Below, one piece after another: positions 1-11,100 of a stretch of DNA of 64,000 nt. The stretch comes from Styela clava. Lineage: Eukaryota; Chordata; Ascidiacea; Stolidobranchia; Styelidae. A program made the position numbers and the translations under genes. The stretch spans positions 13,166,151 through 13,230,150 of the forward strand of contig NC_135257.1 in the NCBI RefSeq assembly GCF_964204865.1, given 5' to 3'. The notes beneath the pieces were generated by a model. The model had not been told where the DNA came from and made no database searches. It worked only from the letters and a program-made list of their open reading frames with translations. The stretch's first letter is position 1. Every line of letters starts with the position of its first letter.

Positions 1-64
1 TTTAGTAAGGCCCATTGATGTTTGGCCTAATTCCCATCCATGCAAAGAAATAGTGAAATAATTG

Positions 65-271
65 GGTGCTCCCGAAGTATGCGAACCAAGATGGCGGACA
101 TCGGAACGTAACAGGTTAGGGTTAGGCGATAATTTTTTCCCAATTTTTCTTATTTTAGTCCTATTATCAGTTCGAAGACTATTTATACCTAAAATTATGA
201 CCTAACCCTAACCTAGTACACATGTTACATTACGATGTCCGCCATCTTGGTTCGCATACTTCGGGAGCCCC
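65..271. mobile_element. MITE, family A copy 1 (hAT-like)
   Basis: Short non-coding element with terminal inverted repeats: the left end reads GGTGCTCCCGAAGTATGCG and the right end is its near-perfect reverse complement. It is flanked by the 8-bp direct repeat AATAATTG at 57-64 and 272-279, a target-site duplication of the length made by hAT (and P) transposases. The subterminal part contains GGTTAGGGTTAGG on one side and CCTAACCCTAACC on the other. Related copies lie at 8457-8692, 18496-18607 and 25320-25511. No coding capacity, so it was mobilised in trans. Confidence 0.88.
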
Positions 272-519
272 AATAATTGCTATATCTGTATTAACAGCCT
301 TATATAAATTTTGAACCTAAGAAGCATTTCCAGTCACACCTATTTCGAACAGGTCCTTGGACAAGTTTTCTGTGAAGAGAGTATAAATGTAGCATCGTTT
401 TTTTTTATCTATAATATGTTTTTCATACCTTGCTTTCGACAAAGGCAATAAATTCGCTCTCTCTTTTTAGTTCAATTTTTATTGAATGATAATAAGTTAC
501 TCTATATATAAACAAAACA
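272..519 (+). promoter_or_regulatory. 5' flank and leader of HSDL2 with a splice-acceptor-like site
   Basis: No gene here. A pyrimidine run ending in TTTTTAG (AG at 469-470) lies 49 bases before the HSDL2 start codon and looks like a 3' splice site, either for an upstream 5' UTR exon or for a trans-spliced leader. A TATATATA-like run at 503-510 is too close to the ATG to be a normal TATA box if that acceptor is used. No CpG-rich stretch or other clear promoter element was recognised. Confidence 0.45.
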
Positions 520-2097
520 ATGTTGAATGTTGGAAAGTTGGCAGGATACACACTATTTGTTACCGGAGCAAGTCGAGGCATTGGAAAAGAAATTGCTCTT
601 AAAGCAGCAAGAGATGGAGCCAATGTTGTGATTGCCGCAAAGACTGCAGAACCACATCCAAAACTACCTGGAACCATCTACACAGCAGCGGAAGAGATAG
701 TCAAGGCTGGAGGTAAATGCCTACCTTGTGTGGTCGATGTTCGAAGTGAAGAAGCTGTTCAGGGAGCAGTTGATCAAGCTGTGAAGGAGTTTGGAGGTAT
801 TGACATTGTTGTCAATAATGCTAGTGCAATAAGTTTAACAGGTACTCTTCAGACGCCTATGAAGGTCTATGACCTTATGAATCAAATTAATACTAGAGGT
901 ACATATTTGTGTTCTCGGGTTTGTTTACCACATTTGATCAAGTCTAAACAAGCAGGCAGAGATCCTCACATTCTTAACATCAGTCCACCATTGAATATGA
1001 ATCCGATATGGTTCAAGGGTCACACTGCCTACACGATTGCAAAATATGGAATGTCAATGTGTGTACTAGGAATGGCTGATGAATTGAGAGATGAAGGCAT
1101 TGCAGTCAATGCCCTCTGGCCAAGAACTGCTATTCATACAGCTGCTATGGATATGATTGGTGGGGATGATATTGCAGGGCAGTGCAGAAAGCCATCTATA
1201 ATGTCGGATGCAGCTTATGCTATTCTCATTAAAGGTGCTAATTCGGGTACTGGGCAGTTTTTGATTGATGATGATGTCCTGAAGAAAGAAGGAATTACTA
1301 ATTTTGACCAATATGCAATTGATCCTGGTAGAAACTTGATACCCGATTTTTTCCTAGATTCTGCTGAAGAAGCATATGAGAATAGCCTAAAAGAACGAGG
1401 TGGAAAATCAAACACCGAAACAGGGGGTTCTGTTCAGTCAGTGTTTGACAGGATTTCAGATTCTCTCAATTCTGACTTGGTCAACAATGTGGGAGGTGTT
1501 TATAAATTTGTACTCTCTGAACCAGATGAAATTTGGATTCTCGATTTAAAGAATGGCGAGGGTAGCATAAATCAGTGCGATGGTGATGCAGATGTGACAA
1601 TGACTGTCAAAGGGCAAGATTTTTCCTCCATGTTTAAGGGAGATTTGAATGCAACGCAGGCGTTTATGCAAGGAAAACTGAAAATTGAGGGGAACATGGG
1701 ACTTGCTATGAAATTGGAGAAAGTGATGAAAGCGGCACAATCTGGTTCTTCCACGTCTAGAGGGGGAGTTTCAAACACTATGCAAAAAGTAGAAAAAATG
1801 ATCAACTCTAATTTAGTAAAGGAAGTTGGAGCGGTTTACCAATTTGTTCTGAAGGGCAATTATGGAGGAAAATGGGTAATTGATCTCAAAAATGGTGATG
1901 GAAGTTTAAAAAAAGGGTCTAGTGATGAACCTGATGTTACTATGGAATTAGCATCTGAAGATTTTGTAAAAATGTTCACTGGTGAGCTGAATTCTACGCA
2001 GGCTTTTATGCAAGGAAAACTCAAGATAAATGGAAATATGGGACTTGCTATGAAGCTTGAAAAAGTGATAAAATCTTTGACAAGTGCAAAATTATAA
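520..2097 (+). CDS. HSDL2: Hydroxysteroid dehydrogenase-like protein 2, with tandem SCP2 domains
   Basis: Single-exon gene of 525 residues. An N-terminal classical short-chain dehydrogenase/reductase domain shows the NAD(P)-binding motif TGASRGIG at residues 15-22, NNAS at 99-102, a serine near 154 and the catalytic pair Y171/K175 in YTIAK. Two sterol-carrier-protein-2 domains follow, about residues 304-406 and 416-521, with near-identical cores (both contain TQAFMQGKLKI). Vertebrate HSDL2 is about 420 residues and carries one SCP2 domain, so this copy has an internal duplication. The last three residues, AKL, fit a type 1 peroxisomal targeting signal. The family is thought to act in fatty-acid or lipid metabolism in peroxisomes or mitochondria, and its substrate is not well defined. 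The start is the first ATG after the upstream acceptor-like site and lies just ahead of the Rossmann fold. A candidate ATTAAA poly(A) signal is at 2215-2220. Human HSDL2 has many introns, this gene none. Confidence 0.95.
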   Translation: MLNVGKLAGYTLFVTGASRGIGKEIALKAARDGANVVIAAKTAEPHPKLPGTIYTAAEEIVKAGGKCLPCVVDVRSEEAVQGAVDQAVKEFGGIDIVVNNASAISLTGTLQTPMKVYDLMNQINTRGTYLCSRVCLPHLIKSKQAGRDPHILNISPPLNMNPIWFKGHTAYTIAKYGMSMCVLGMADELRDEGIAVNALWPRTAIHTAAMDMIGGDDIAGQCRKPSIMSDAAYAILIKGANSGTGQFLIDDDVLKKEGITNFDQYAIDPGRNLIPDFFLDSAEEAYENSLKERGGKSNTETGGSVQSVFDRISDSLNSDLVNNVGGVYKFVLSEPDEIWILDLKNGEGSINQCDGDADVTMTVKGQDFSSMFKGDLNATQAFMQGKLKIEGNMGLAMKLEKVMKAAQSGSSTSRGGVSNTMQKVEKMINSNLVKEVGAVYQFVLKGNYGGKWVIDLKNGDGSLKKGSSDEPDVTMELASEDFVKMFTGELNSTQAFMQGKLKINGNMGLAMKLEKVIKSLTSAKL

Positions 2098-2589
2098 TTT
2101 CAAATATTTATTTTCTATTTTTTCAACTAATTTATAGCTAATGAATCATTCTGGATGCACGGGATTCAAGAGTATGGTCTTTGTCTGTATTATACTCAGC
2201 CAAATGCGACTTTCATTAAATACTTTGTAATTTAGCAAATTATCAAATTATTGAAAATTAGCAAATTTTATTTTATGTATATTCAAGCTGAAAGCAAGGC
2301 TGTTGGCTGTCGCATTCTGTTGTAATATTATATACAAAATTTATTTCAGATTTTCAAATAGATCCCATAATGATGATTACATTTACTAAACTACACTTAA
2401 AAAGTAATTTTAATTCCCAGTCGGAACTGCGAGGCTTTGCATAAAAATTTGAGACTCATAATTGTTTGGTTGTTGTAAGACAAAATCCTTGGAATTCGCA
2501 TGGTTATTATTTAAGACGTCATACAGAACTCCCAAAGTAACGTTTTATCAAGTCTATGCTTCCGAAAACAAAATAACTGGCTAATTAAT

Positions 2590-2712
2590 CCCATGCCCGA
2601 CATGGACTGGTAACCGGACGAGAGGCCATGGTTCACCATATGATTATGCCGTTGTATCGGCTTTCCTCTCCCCCGGGATTAATACGTATATCCTATCCTA
2701 TCGAGTGGGCGT
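2590..2712 (+). repeat. SINE family S, 3' part
   Basis: Contains the family's middle motif GACTGGTAACCGGACGAGAG (near 2605) and its tail with CTTTCCTCTCCCCCGGGATTAA followed by a short TATCCTATCCTATC run. The same modules are found at 7680-7960, 11910-12195 and 12845-13022. The tRNA-like head is missing or too decayed to see here. Confidence 0.7.
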
Positions 2713-3618
2713 CTAGTTAAAACAACGTCAATGTTGTAGTAAGCGATCCACGAGAAGACTACACGGCTGCCTGGTTGAACAACATGATGTTCAAGAGTAT
2801 GAACACCTCGCCTCGCGAGGGCGATTTTTATGCAGGCTTTGTTCAATTATCGATGTTATTCCGAAACGGCCCATTCTATTTCCGCCAAATTTCTACATTG
2901 GCGCACATTTACTAAGACGCTGGTGGGTGACTATTGGTATTGGTAAAATTTTCTCGGACAATATCGCCAGTAACAAAAGACGAGAAGCTGTTCATTCAAT
3001 CAATGCCATGAGTCATGGTTTTGGTGCAATCATATGATTTGAAACCTGGACACCGACATTCAAGGTTTGTACGCATTCAAAAGTGTAATAACAGTACAGA
3101 TACTTCGTTTATTATAAATATTTCACTGTGAAAAAATTTACGAAACTGGCGAATTTTTGGATCAAGATGGTGATTATCAATTTTATTTTGGTCACTTTGA
3201 CATTGAAAATCTGTAAGACGGCATAACTTATAAGGACAAAGTTAAAACACGTACAAGTACGCGTCTGTCCACCAAAAACAGTTAAAGAACATAATAGAAT
3301 AAACATTCACGATATAGAATCGGGCAATACATTTTAAATGCAGAACAATGAAAACTTCAGTAATCTGTACGGGTCGAAACGATGCATGAGTCAACTTCAT
3401 GTGCAGTAAAATGCAAAGCAATGAAAACTTCACCAGTCAGTTTATAAGCACCAACTCGTGAAAAATCTTTTTTTGTGTTATAAATATTGTGTTTCCGACC
3501 GATTAAAAATTTATTATGACTGGGTTGTGCCAGATTTTTAGTGGAGTATAAATAAAAAGGATTGTAAAATTTTGAAAAAAAGTGTGAGGTCAAAGGTTGG
3601 AAATATTTATCTGTAAAT

Positions 3619-3673
3619 ACCAAAGTGACTATTCCAGTTCAGTGCTATAGCCCCATCACATAGTCACTTTGGT
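3619..3673. repeat. Short inverted repeat (hairpin)
   Basis: ACCAAAGTGACTAT at 3619-3632 is repeated as its exact reverse complement at 3660-3673, leaving a 27-base loop. It could be a minimal MITE or the edge of one. No target-site duplication was identified. Confidence 0.7.
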
Positions 3674-3976
3674 AAATACTAAACCGCTGTGAAGCTAGCA
3701 GCGATTTCAGCCAGAATATTTTTTATTTATGTCCATAGTACCAACCACAGGTCCTTCTTTGACTGTTATACATTACAATTTATTTCGGCATTCTGAAAAC
3801 ACAACACTAAATGAAACAAAGTTCTGGTGAGATTGCTACCTCAGTCGTGTCGTAGTCTATTATACTCTCTCTGCTAGACATTGAAAGAACATACTTTCTC
3901 AAAGCTTTTTGCTTGTTGGTAGATTTAACTCTTTCAATTCAGAAATTCCGTTGAGTAGTTGTAGGCTATATAACAA

Positions 3977-6844
3977 ATGTCAACAAAAAAGTATGGGGAT
4001 AAACAAGGTAAGTAGAATATAAACTTGGTACCGGTAATTATATTTATACAGGGACATTCAGTTATAATTTTGATCGTGTCTACATTTCAAATTTTCCCTG
4101 TGCAGAAAAATAGTATCATTTGTGGTATCGACTGTTGCATTGGCAATTTATAAGTTACCGGTAATCTGTATTGTAGCAATGCACAGTCCTAGAAAATCCA
4201 GTGCAATTTACTAAAAACAGGTAAAAAAATCAAGAATTTTCATTCTTAAATTATAATGCAGATGGACAAAAGCACTTAATTTTAAACTGTGTTTACTTGA
4301 CTTCAGGACTTTTATTGCAATATTGAATGGTTATTTTCTATATTTACAGAGGGAGAAAGTTGGAAGATTTTAACTCACTCAAAGTTATTATCAGCAACAG
4401 GAGAATTTGATGTCGAAAGTATACAGTTTTTGAATCTAGCAAGTTGTGAAATTGAAGATATATCAGCCCTTGGAAACTGTCTGAATCTTGTCAGGCTTGA
4501 TTTGAGAAAAAATGAAATCTCCATTCTTAATCCACTGAGAAATTTGAAGCTATTGACGACATTAAACTTATCTGCTAATAGGATTTCAAATATAGGTAAG
4601 ATCATGTAATTTAATACGGTAATAAATTGTTGTACTTCTGTTTTTATCTAACAATGGAGTTTCATTGACATTAGGTCGAAGTAAATTTGATGTTTTTCCC
4701 AGTTATTTTGAAATAAATATTATATATCATATAAACCAAACATTCATAATTTAAAAGAAAGTGTACATGCTGTGATAAGCAACAATATTTTTTTTTCACC
4801 ATTTCTCAATTGTTTTCCTATTGTATTCCAGATGCGTTGGCTAGTCTTGAAATGGTATCTGATTTAAATTTATCTGGGAATCTCATCGGATCATTTGAAC
4901 GAGTACAATGCCTCAAGAGTATTGATACATTGCAAAAGTTGCGGTTTTATGACAGCATTAACAAACTCAGCAATCCGATTTGCCATAACATATCATACGA
5001 AGACAAGATTATGAAAATATTGCCAAGCTTAGTGATGTTAGATGGTGAGTAATAATAAGAAATCAGTACTTTATTTTTTCTATATCCTGTAAATACAGAG
5101 GGTTAGGGTTATTGTATATTGTCCGCTAGGTCCATTCTCTTTGTTTACTTCCTATATCAGATCCATGGCCACAAGATTGCTTGAACAGGATAGTATTAAA
5201 TTGAAAAAAATAAGAATCATCCACGGTAATATATTTATACAAAGTAATTCCACTAATATACTTTCTATTATATAAGAAGGAAGATATGAAAAAATCATTA
5301 TTGAGGTGTATTGGCGCTCCATATTAGATATATTATGATTGCTTGTTCCCTGTTTATATTTTAATCTTTGAAATTTCATAATTACAGGCATGAAATTGAA
5401 GGGCGGTGGAAGCGAACTTTTCAGAATTTGTGCTGATCTTGATAAACAAATCAAAAGTAAGCCAGCTTATTTATATTGATGGTTTACAGCTTTTAGTCTT
5501 TTTCCCATTTTTAATGTTTTTTGCTCAGAACAAGGTCTTAAGACTGGTAATTTAAGACAAAGGTTGTTCTTATGGACCATCTTATTTGTTTTGCCAGAAG
5601 TGGAATTTGCTCCAACTATATACTAAGTAGCTTTAAACTATAATGACTGCTTGTTGGGCTGGGTATTCCATTCAAGTTATGCGACCCGCGCTTATTATGT
5701 CTACCCCAATCATTTTACATTACGCCTGATGTAAGTTGTACAACTTTCTAACCTAGATGCCCACGAAAGTGTTAACACTGCTCATCACAGTGAATACTGT
5801 GATTGCGGCTGTTGCGGTGATGAACAATATGACGGTATATAATGATTGCAAAGCTAACGTTGTGATGTGTGTTTGGACTAAAATCTTGTTGTGCTATCAG
5901 TTTTGTTTTCGTGTGGTCTCCATCTATCATTTTTAAACTGTTGATAATCAGATTATATATATATATTATCGGGTTGATTCTTTAAGCCTTTCTGAATTAG
6001 CAGTTTCTTAAAATCTTTCTGTGTGTGGTAGATTGTAATATTGTTTTTTGCATGTCGGCAGAGCAGTCTGCTCTTTTTATGGCTTCTCTATTCTTTGTTG
6101 TAGTTTAATTATTCTCAAAACATAACCAATGCCATCACCTGGTTTACGATCCAAGTCATGCCAGTTGGTACAATAAATTCTACGAACTATGAGTTTTTTT
6201 GATGCATGGCAAAGATATTGACTGCAACCCTGGCTCCCAACCCCAGGTGTCAGTTAAGAGAAAGTTAAATTTGATTACAAAAACTCTTGCATATGCAAGC
6301 TCTTTTCAATTGTCCCTTGAAAATGCTTAGGTCAACTTACTGTTTTTTTTCATTTTTAACAAAAATGTTGCGATTTTAGCCATAAAATCCCAACTCAAAC
6401 CTGCACCCAGCGTATACCCCTAGCAAAAAATATATACTTGGAAATAGTTAATACCAAATGCATGTACAAAAAAACCTTGGCATCATTCAACAGATGCCAA
6501 TGTTTGTCCAAATTTATAGGGAATGGTTTATATATCTTAATTGGTGTGTGAAAATTCTGTACTATTAGAAAACAGTAACATAATTTATTTATATCAAACT
6601 GTTATGCTTGCTCGGTATAATCATATCAGTAAAGATGCGATTAAATTTGATTGCAGATGAAACAACTTTTGGGCCAGTTGAAGAAAGGGCCATCCCAGGA
6701 TCGTGGTTAATGCCTGGATATTTTTCTTTACCGACTAAAAACAATAAAGAAGATTATGCAACTTCTGAATTTAAAGAAACACTGGATGAATGCAGGAGAA
6801 TAAACAATGCTGCAAAGGAACATGTTTCATCTTTGACCAAATAG
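3977..6844 (+). CDS. LRRC61: Leucine-rich repeat-containing protein 61
   Basis: Five exons: 3977-4007, 4350-4595, 4832-5044, 5388-5456 and 6657-6844. All have GT-AG borders and join in frame to 248 residues (human protein about 259). Exon 2 starts with TGEFDVES and leucine-rich repeats (LVRLDLRKNEIS, LTTLNLSANRIS). Exon 3 continues them (VSDLNLSGNLI) and ends the fold with LSNPICHNISY and LPSLVMLDG, the cap seen in SDS22-like LRR proteins. Exon 4 encodes the GSELFRICADLD stretch matching GSEFYQLCRDLD of the vertebrate protein. Exon 5 ends with a helical tail (FKETLDECRRINNAA). The last intron is 1.2 kb. Function is unknown in any species I can recall, and the fold suggests protein binding. 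An acceptor-like CAG (AG at 3941-3942) precedes the ATG by 34 bases. A candidate ATTAAA signal is at 6993-6998. Confidence 0.9.
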
Positions 6845-8187
6845 TATTTATACCCACTGAATCCAAATATTACATTTTTAATCCGAATTTATATATTGTA
6901 CATTCCGAATTTTTTATTTTTTACCCAAAAACCTTACCTCATATTTTTACTGTGGATATAGTTTGTATCAGATTTTTATACATTTTTAAAACATTAAATA
7001 TTATATTGAACCGTCACTATTTTACTGCTTTATTGCAGCATTTGAAATGATCTATATATACATACAATGTTTTGCAAAAAACAGTCTGTTAATGCTAAGG
7101 TATTACAAGCAATTGAAAGCATTACAATATTATCGATGCTTCCTATTTCTCTTCAATTTCAATGCAAAATCTTGGAAATGACTGAAATGGGGCTGGACTG
7201 TTGACATTGCATTGACTGAATGCTTCAAATTTTTTCAAATATTTGTTTTTTATTATTGAATATTTTTGACACCCTTTATGCCTATTCCGAATGTAGTGAT
7301 TGAATAAATGATTCGTGCCTAATATGTTTTTGACTATTGTTATAAGATTAGTCAAATTCAATAGTACAAAGAAGCAGTTTAAGTTTTCAGGCATATTAAA
7401 ACAATAGATATCAAAAGAGGTTCACAAGCAGTTTTCATGATGACGTGCGAATGCGTTGGAGCAACAACCCCCGTCTATAAATGAGATGATTTAAGGGCCA
7501 TACAAAGTGCCACATGCCTGAAAATAATAGAAAAGCTGAATTGAACGTGTGGATGCAGGGTTTACATCAATTATGAGCTGCTACTAGGAAAAATGAAGTT
7601 TACTGGGTTGAATATACAGAAGTCATACTCCACTCATCACTGACTGTGTGTGTACCTTTTTCCTCCTCATGTGTATAGTGTCGGGCATTCAGAACATGAT
7701 TGCCATTACATCTCTGATTACTTTGCGCAATGTCAAGTCCATCATCATGAGCCAAAGGATTACTGGGCTTCGTAGCAGGGTTCTTCACATATCGCTGGCT
7801 TCCTTAAATATTAAGTTCATGGGTCTGAAACAGAAAATGGTCAACTACTCCAATAATCCTACATAGACTGGGAACCGAACACAAGAGGCTGAAGCCCACA
7901 ATACGATTAAGCTGCCTCGCTGCCTTTCCCTGGGATAAATATGGAAATCCTGCATAAACAAGCATCTTGTTAAGGTGAAAGATTCAACCTATGTAACACT
8001 ATGCAAGTGCAAATCATTTTCAGCCAACTACAAGTTTGGAATTCGGGTTTATTCGAGCTCATTCGAGTGTATATATATATATAATATAAGTAGTTTAATT
8101 TAAAAACTCATGATTAAATAAACCACAATTTTATTATTGATTGCATTTAACACTGATTCTAATTAAAGAACTTCAATATGTAAATTA
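6845..8187. other. Convergent intergenic region LRRC61-VWA8
   Basis: Between two convergent genes. It holds the LRRC61 3' UTR, a SINE copy (about 7680-7960) and the VWA8 3' UTR with a candidate AATAAA on the minus strand (plus-strand TTTATT at 8130-8135). No other gene was recognised. Confidence 0.55.
7680..7960 (+). repeat. SINE family S, nearly full-length degenerate copy
   Basis: Aligns module by module with the copies at 11910-12195 and 12845-13022: a degraded tRNA-like head ending in CTGATTACTTTGCG, then AAAGGATTACTGGGCTTC, then ACTGGGAACCGAACACAAGAG, then the tail CTTTCCCTGGGATAAATATG. The polymerase III B box is mutated beyond function. Borders are approximate. Confidence 0.65.
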
Positions 8188-11100
8188 TTATCTGGTACTG
8201 AGTAGAGTTGATGTAAATATCTGCTGCATGATCTGAGGTATATTTTTGGTATCCATGCACACAAATGAGCGACCTGCTGGCAGTTGTTTCTTCAACCTGA
8301 TAAACAAAACAGATATTGGTATATGAAAAATTCGTCAGGAAGGGGAACTTTTATTAAATTAATAGGGATATTTTATACCACTACATGCTTCATTCCTACT
8401 GGAAAACCTACTCCAAAAATGAGTAGATTGCGGTAACAAAATCGAATAGGATTTTTGGTACTCCTGAAGTATGCGTACCAAGATGGCGGACACCGGAATG
8501 TAGTATGTGTACACGATTAGGGTTAGGCCATAATTTCATTCCAATTTCCCTTATTTTAGCTTTATTATGATTTCATGAAATAGCGAAGTGACTCCCGTAG
8601 TATTTATACCTAAAATTATGGCCTAAACCTAACCTGGTACACATACTACATTCCTGTGTCTACCATCTTGGTACGCATACTTCAGGCGCGCCGGATTTTT
8701 TATATTGATAATGTTTGTGCGGAGTGATCGCCTAGCAGGTTAAAGCGTTAGACTTAGCTGTGTTGACATCCCTGATTACAGCTGTCGGGTTTAAACGCCA
8801 TGCCACCAGCTCACACAGGGTGAAATAAATTAGATAGGGATTGCATAACCACACATTCTTCCAAATAATAATAGCTCCTCACATACCGGTGGAAGCTAGT
8901 ACAGGGTATTGTTCAGAGTGAAAGGCGCAAATAAGCGTTGTATCGAAAATTCAACAAGACAGTTCAAATCATATAGGAATCGATCGACCAGTTAAGATCA
9001 GGATCTTTGTTTCTAACACCATGTGATGTATTTGCGTGTTTTTAAAAAACCTGAGAAGTTGCCTGATTGAGTTATTAAAATATCCATCTTATATGTCAAT
9101 GTACTTAAATACCTTTCAGCTTGATCACCGAGTGAACCAATAAATATTGCAAATGCATTGACTTCTTCATCACGAGTTAGTGCTTCTGTAAACCTTGTTG
9201 GTCGTATTCCATATCTATCCAAATTTGCATCGCTCAATATTATGACAAAATATTCATCTGCCTCTTCATTTTTAACGGACTTGATAAATAAAAACATAGC
9301 ATGAAAATACTATCAAACAAAATCAGACTTTTGTACAAAAGAATTTATAAATATCTTTTTTGCAAACATATGATAAGAATTTGTAGATTTTTTTTGTCGA
9401 TGCTTGCTTTCCATGTAGCAAAGGTTAGTAAACATAAAAAAAAACTATATGTTGCGTTGCTGTAGACACAAAAACATCGGAGCTACTATCGGAGTGTAGG
9501 AAAACTTCTAGCAAACAAAGCATTGGAATGCATGAACCAATACAGAAAATGAAAGATAACAAAAATTATGAAACAACCTAAGTGAAACTGCATTCTTTTA
9601 ATGATTCCAAATTTTTGATAGAGGAAAGACAATTTAAAAAAAAAGTTCGCTACATAACAAACCTTGATAGCAAATTCTGTTGCTTCAAGTGTGTGGTCTC
9701 CGCTCATGCAGAACTGTGCATGAGCATGCATTGTTTTCATCACTTTCAGTCGTTCCTTGTTGTTTGTTGGAGGTTTTTCAGCATTCGCCAGTTCAATTTC
9801 ATACCCATCACCAGAATGTCCCCAAATATCATACTAGAAAAAAATACGAAGGAACTTCCTAATAATTGCTTGGGAACACGATAATTTTACCGCGGTGGCC
9901 TCCAACCTCGCTCAGACTGTAATAAATTGAGTAGGTCGAAAGGGAATGGTTTCGGTTTATAATGACATAACAAATTCCTGTTTTGTGTTGTAGAAAACTA
10001 CAATATAAATCACAATAGAGCGAAAATAGGCAATACAATGTTAAACTTTATAACTACCGCTAGTAGTAATTACAAGGCAATAACGGATTACCTTAAATTT
10101 TTCTTTATAGCCTTCCAGACCTTCCATCACCATACACACTGCTTCCATTGATCTTTCCAGTCTGTTATCAAGGCCGTTGAACCTTTGCAAAACAGGATAA
10201 AAAATGATTCAACTCAAAAATGGGCCTCATGATTTGAATGTTATACATCAATGCCTAATTGTCAGTAAAATACCTTGCATAACATCAACTTTTACTTACC
10301 TATACATACTTCCACTGACATCAACAACAATTCTCAACCTTTTTGGCTTTTGTTGAGGCGTTCCAGGCTATAAAAAATTATTTTTAATTTAAGAACATTT
10401 TTATATTTGTCATAAGAGAGAAAAAAATAGCAGACCATGTTTTTATGTATTATAATATAACACACAAGAAATCCAGATAGGATAATGATAATTTCATCAC
10501 ACAAAATAGCAGAACATCCTCTTGTTTAGTTAACAACTAAGGTAGAGTATGGGATATCCGACCAAATAAACACTGCATATTGATATGCGATTGATCAGTA
10601 GGCTTGTTTTTACTTTTCATGTAGCATATAAGAAGAAAAATTCAAACAAGAGAATTATATACTTTCATTTTATAACAACTTACCTCTGGTTCTTGATCTG
10701 CTCTTCGTTTATAAATATTTTTTTCTCCAGTTAAACCTTCAATTAACTTCATGTCATCCAGTTCTCCAGTCATTTGATGACGTTGCCACTGGCGTTCTTT
10801 GCCTTTTGCCTGTACAAAAATATTTTTATATCAGTTTAAGCTTTATTCGATAATATTCTTCATCAATTCAGAATATTGCAATACCAATGTCAACATACCT
10901 GAAGACTGTCAAGAATAATACGAAGAGATTTCACTTGTCGTCTGACAGAAGATGAAAAAGATTCATACATGTGAGCATCATACTCACTCATGTTGATTTC
11001 TCTCAACCTAAGTAGAGTGAAAATAGTGTAAGATAAAGAACTTAATAAAATAGGATATGAGAAACAGTGCAGTTAAATATTTTCCTATATATACACAGTC

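Larger units (their letters stand above)
2098..3976. other. Intergenic region HSDL2-LRRC61
   Basis: Holds the HSDL2 3' UTR, a SINE 3' part (about 2590-2712), a short inverted repeat (3619-3673) and otherwise unremarkable A+T-rich DNA. The phrase AATG(A/C)A(A/G)(A/C)(A/G)CAATGAAAACTTCA occurs twice, near 3338-3359 and 3409-3431, a small local duplication. No coding frame with recognisable protein was seen. Confidence 0.6.

Noticed and set aside
65-271. Interstitial telomere suggested by GGTTAGGGTTAGG
   Set aside because: Only about two units, embedded in a MITE with terminal inverted repeats and a target duplication.
503-510. TATA box for HSDL2
   Set aside because: It lies only about 10 bases before the ATG and downstream of a strong acceptor-like site, so it is more likely A+T-rich leader.
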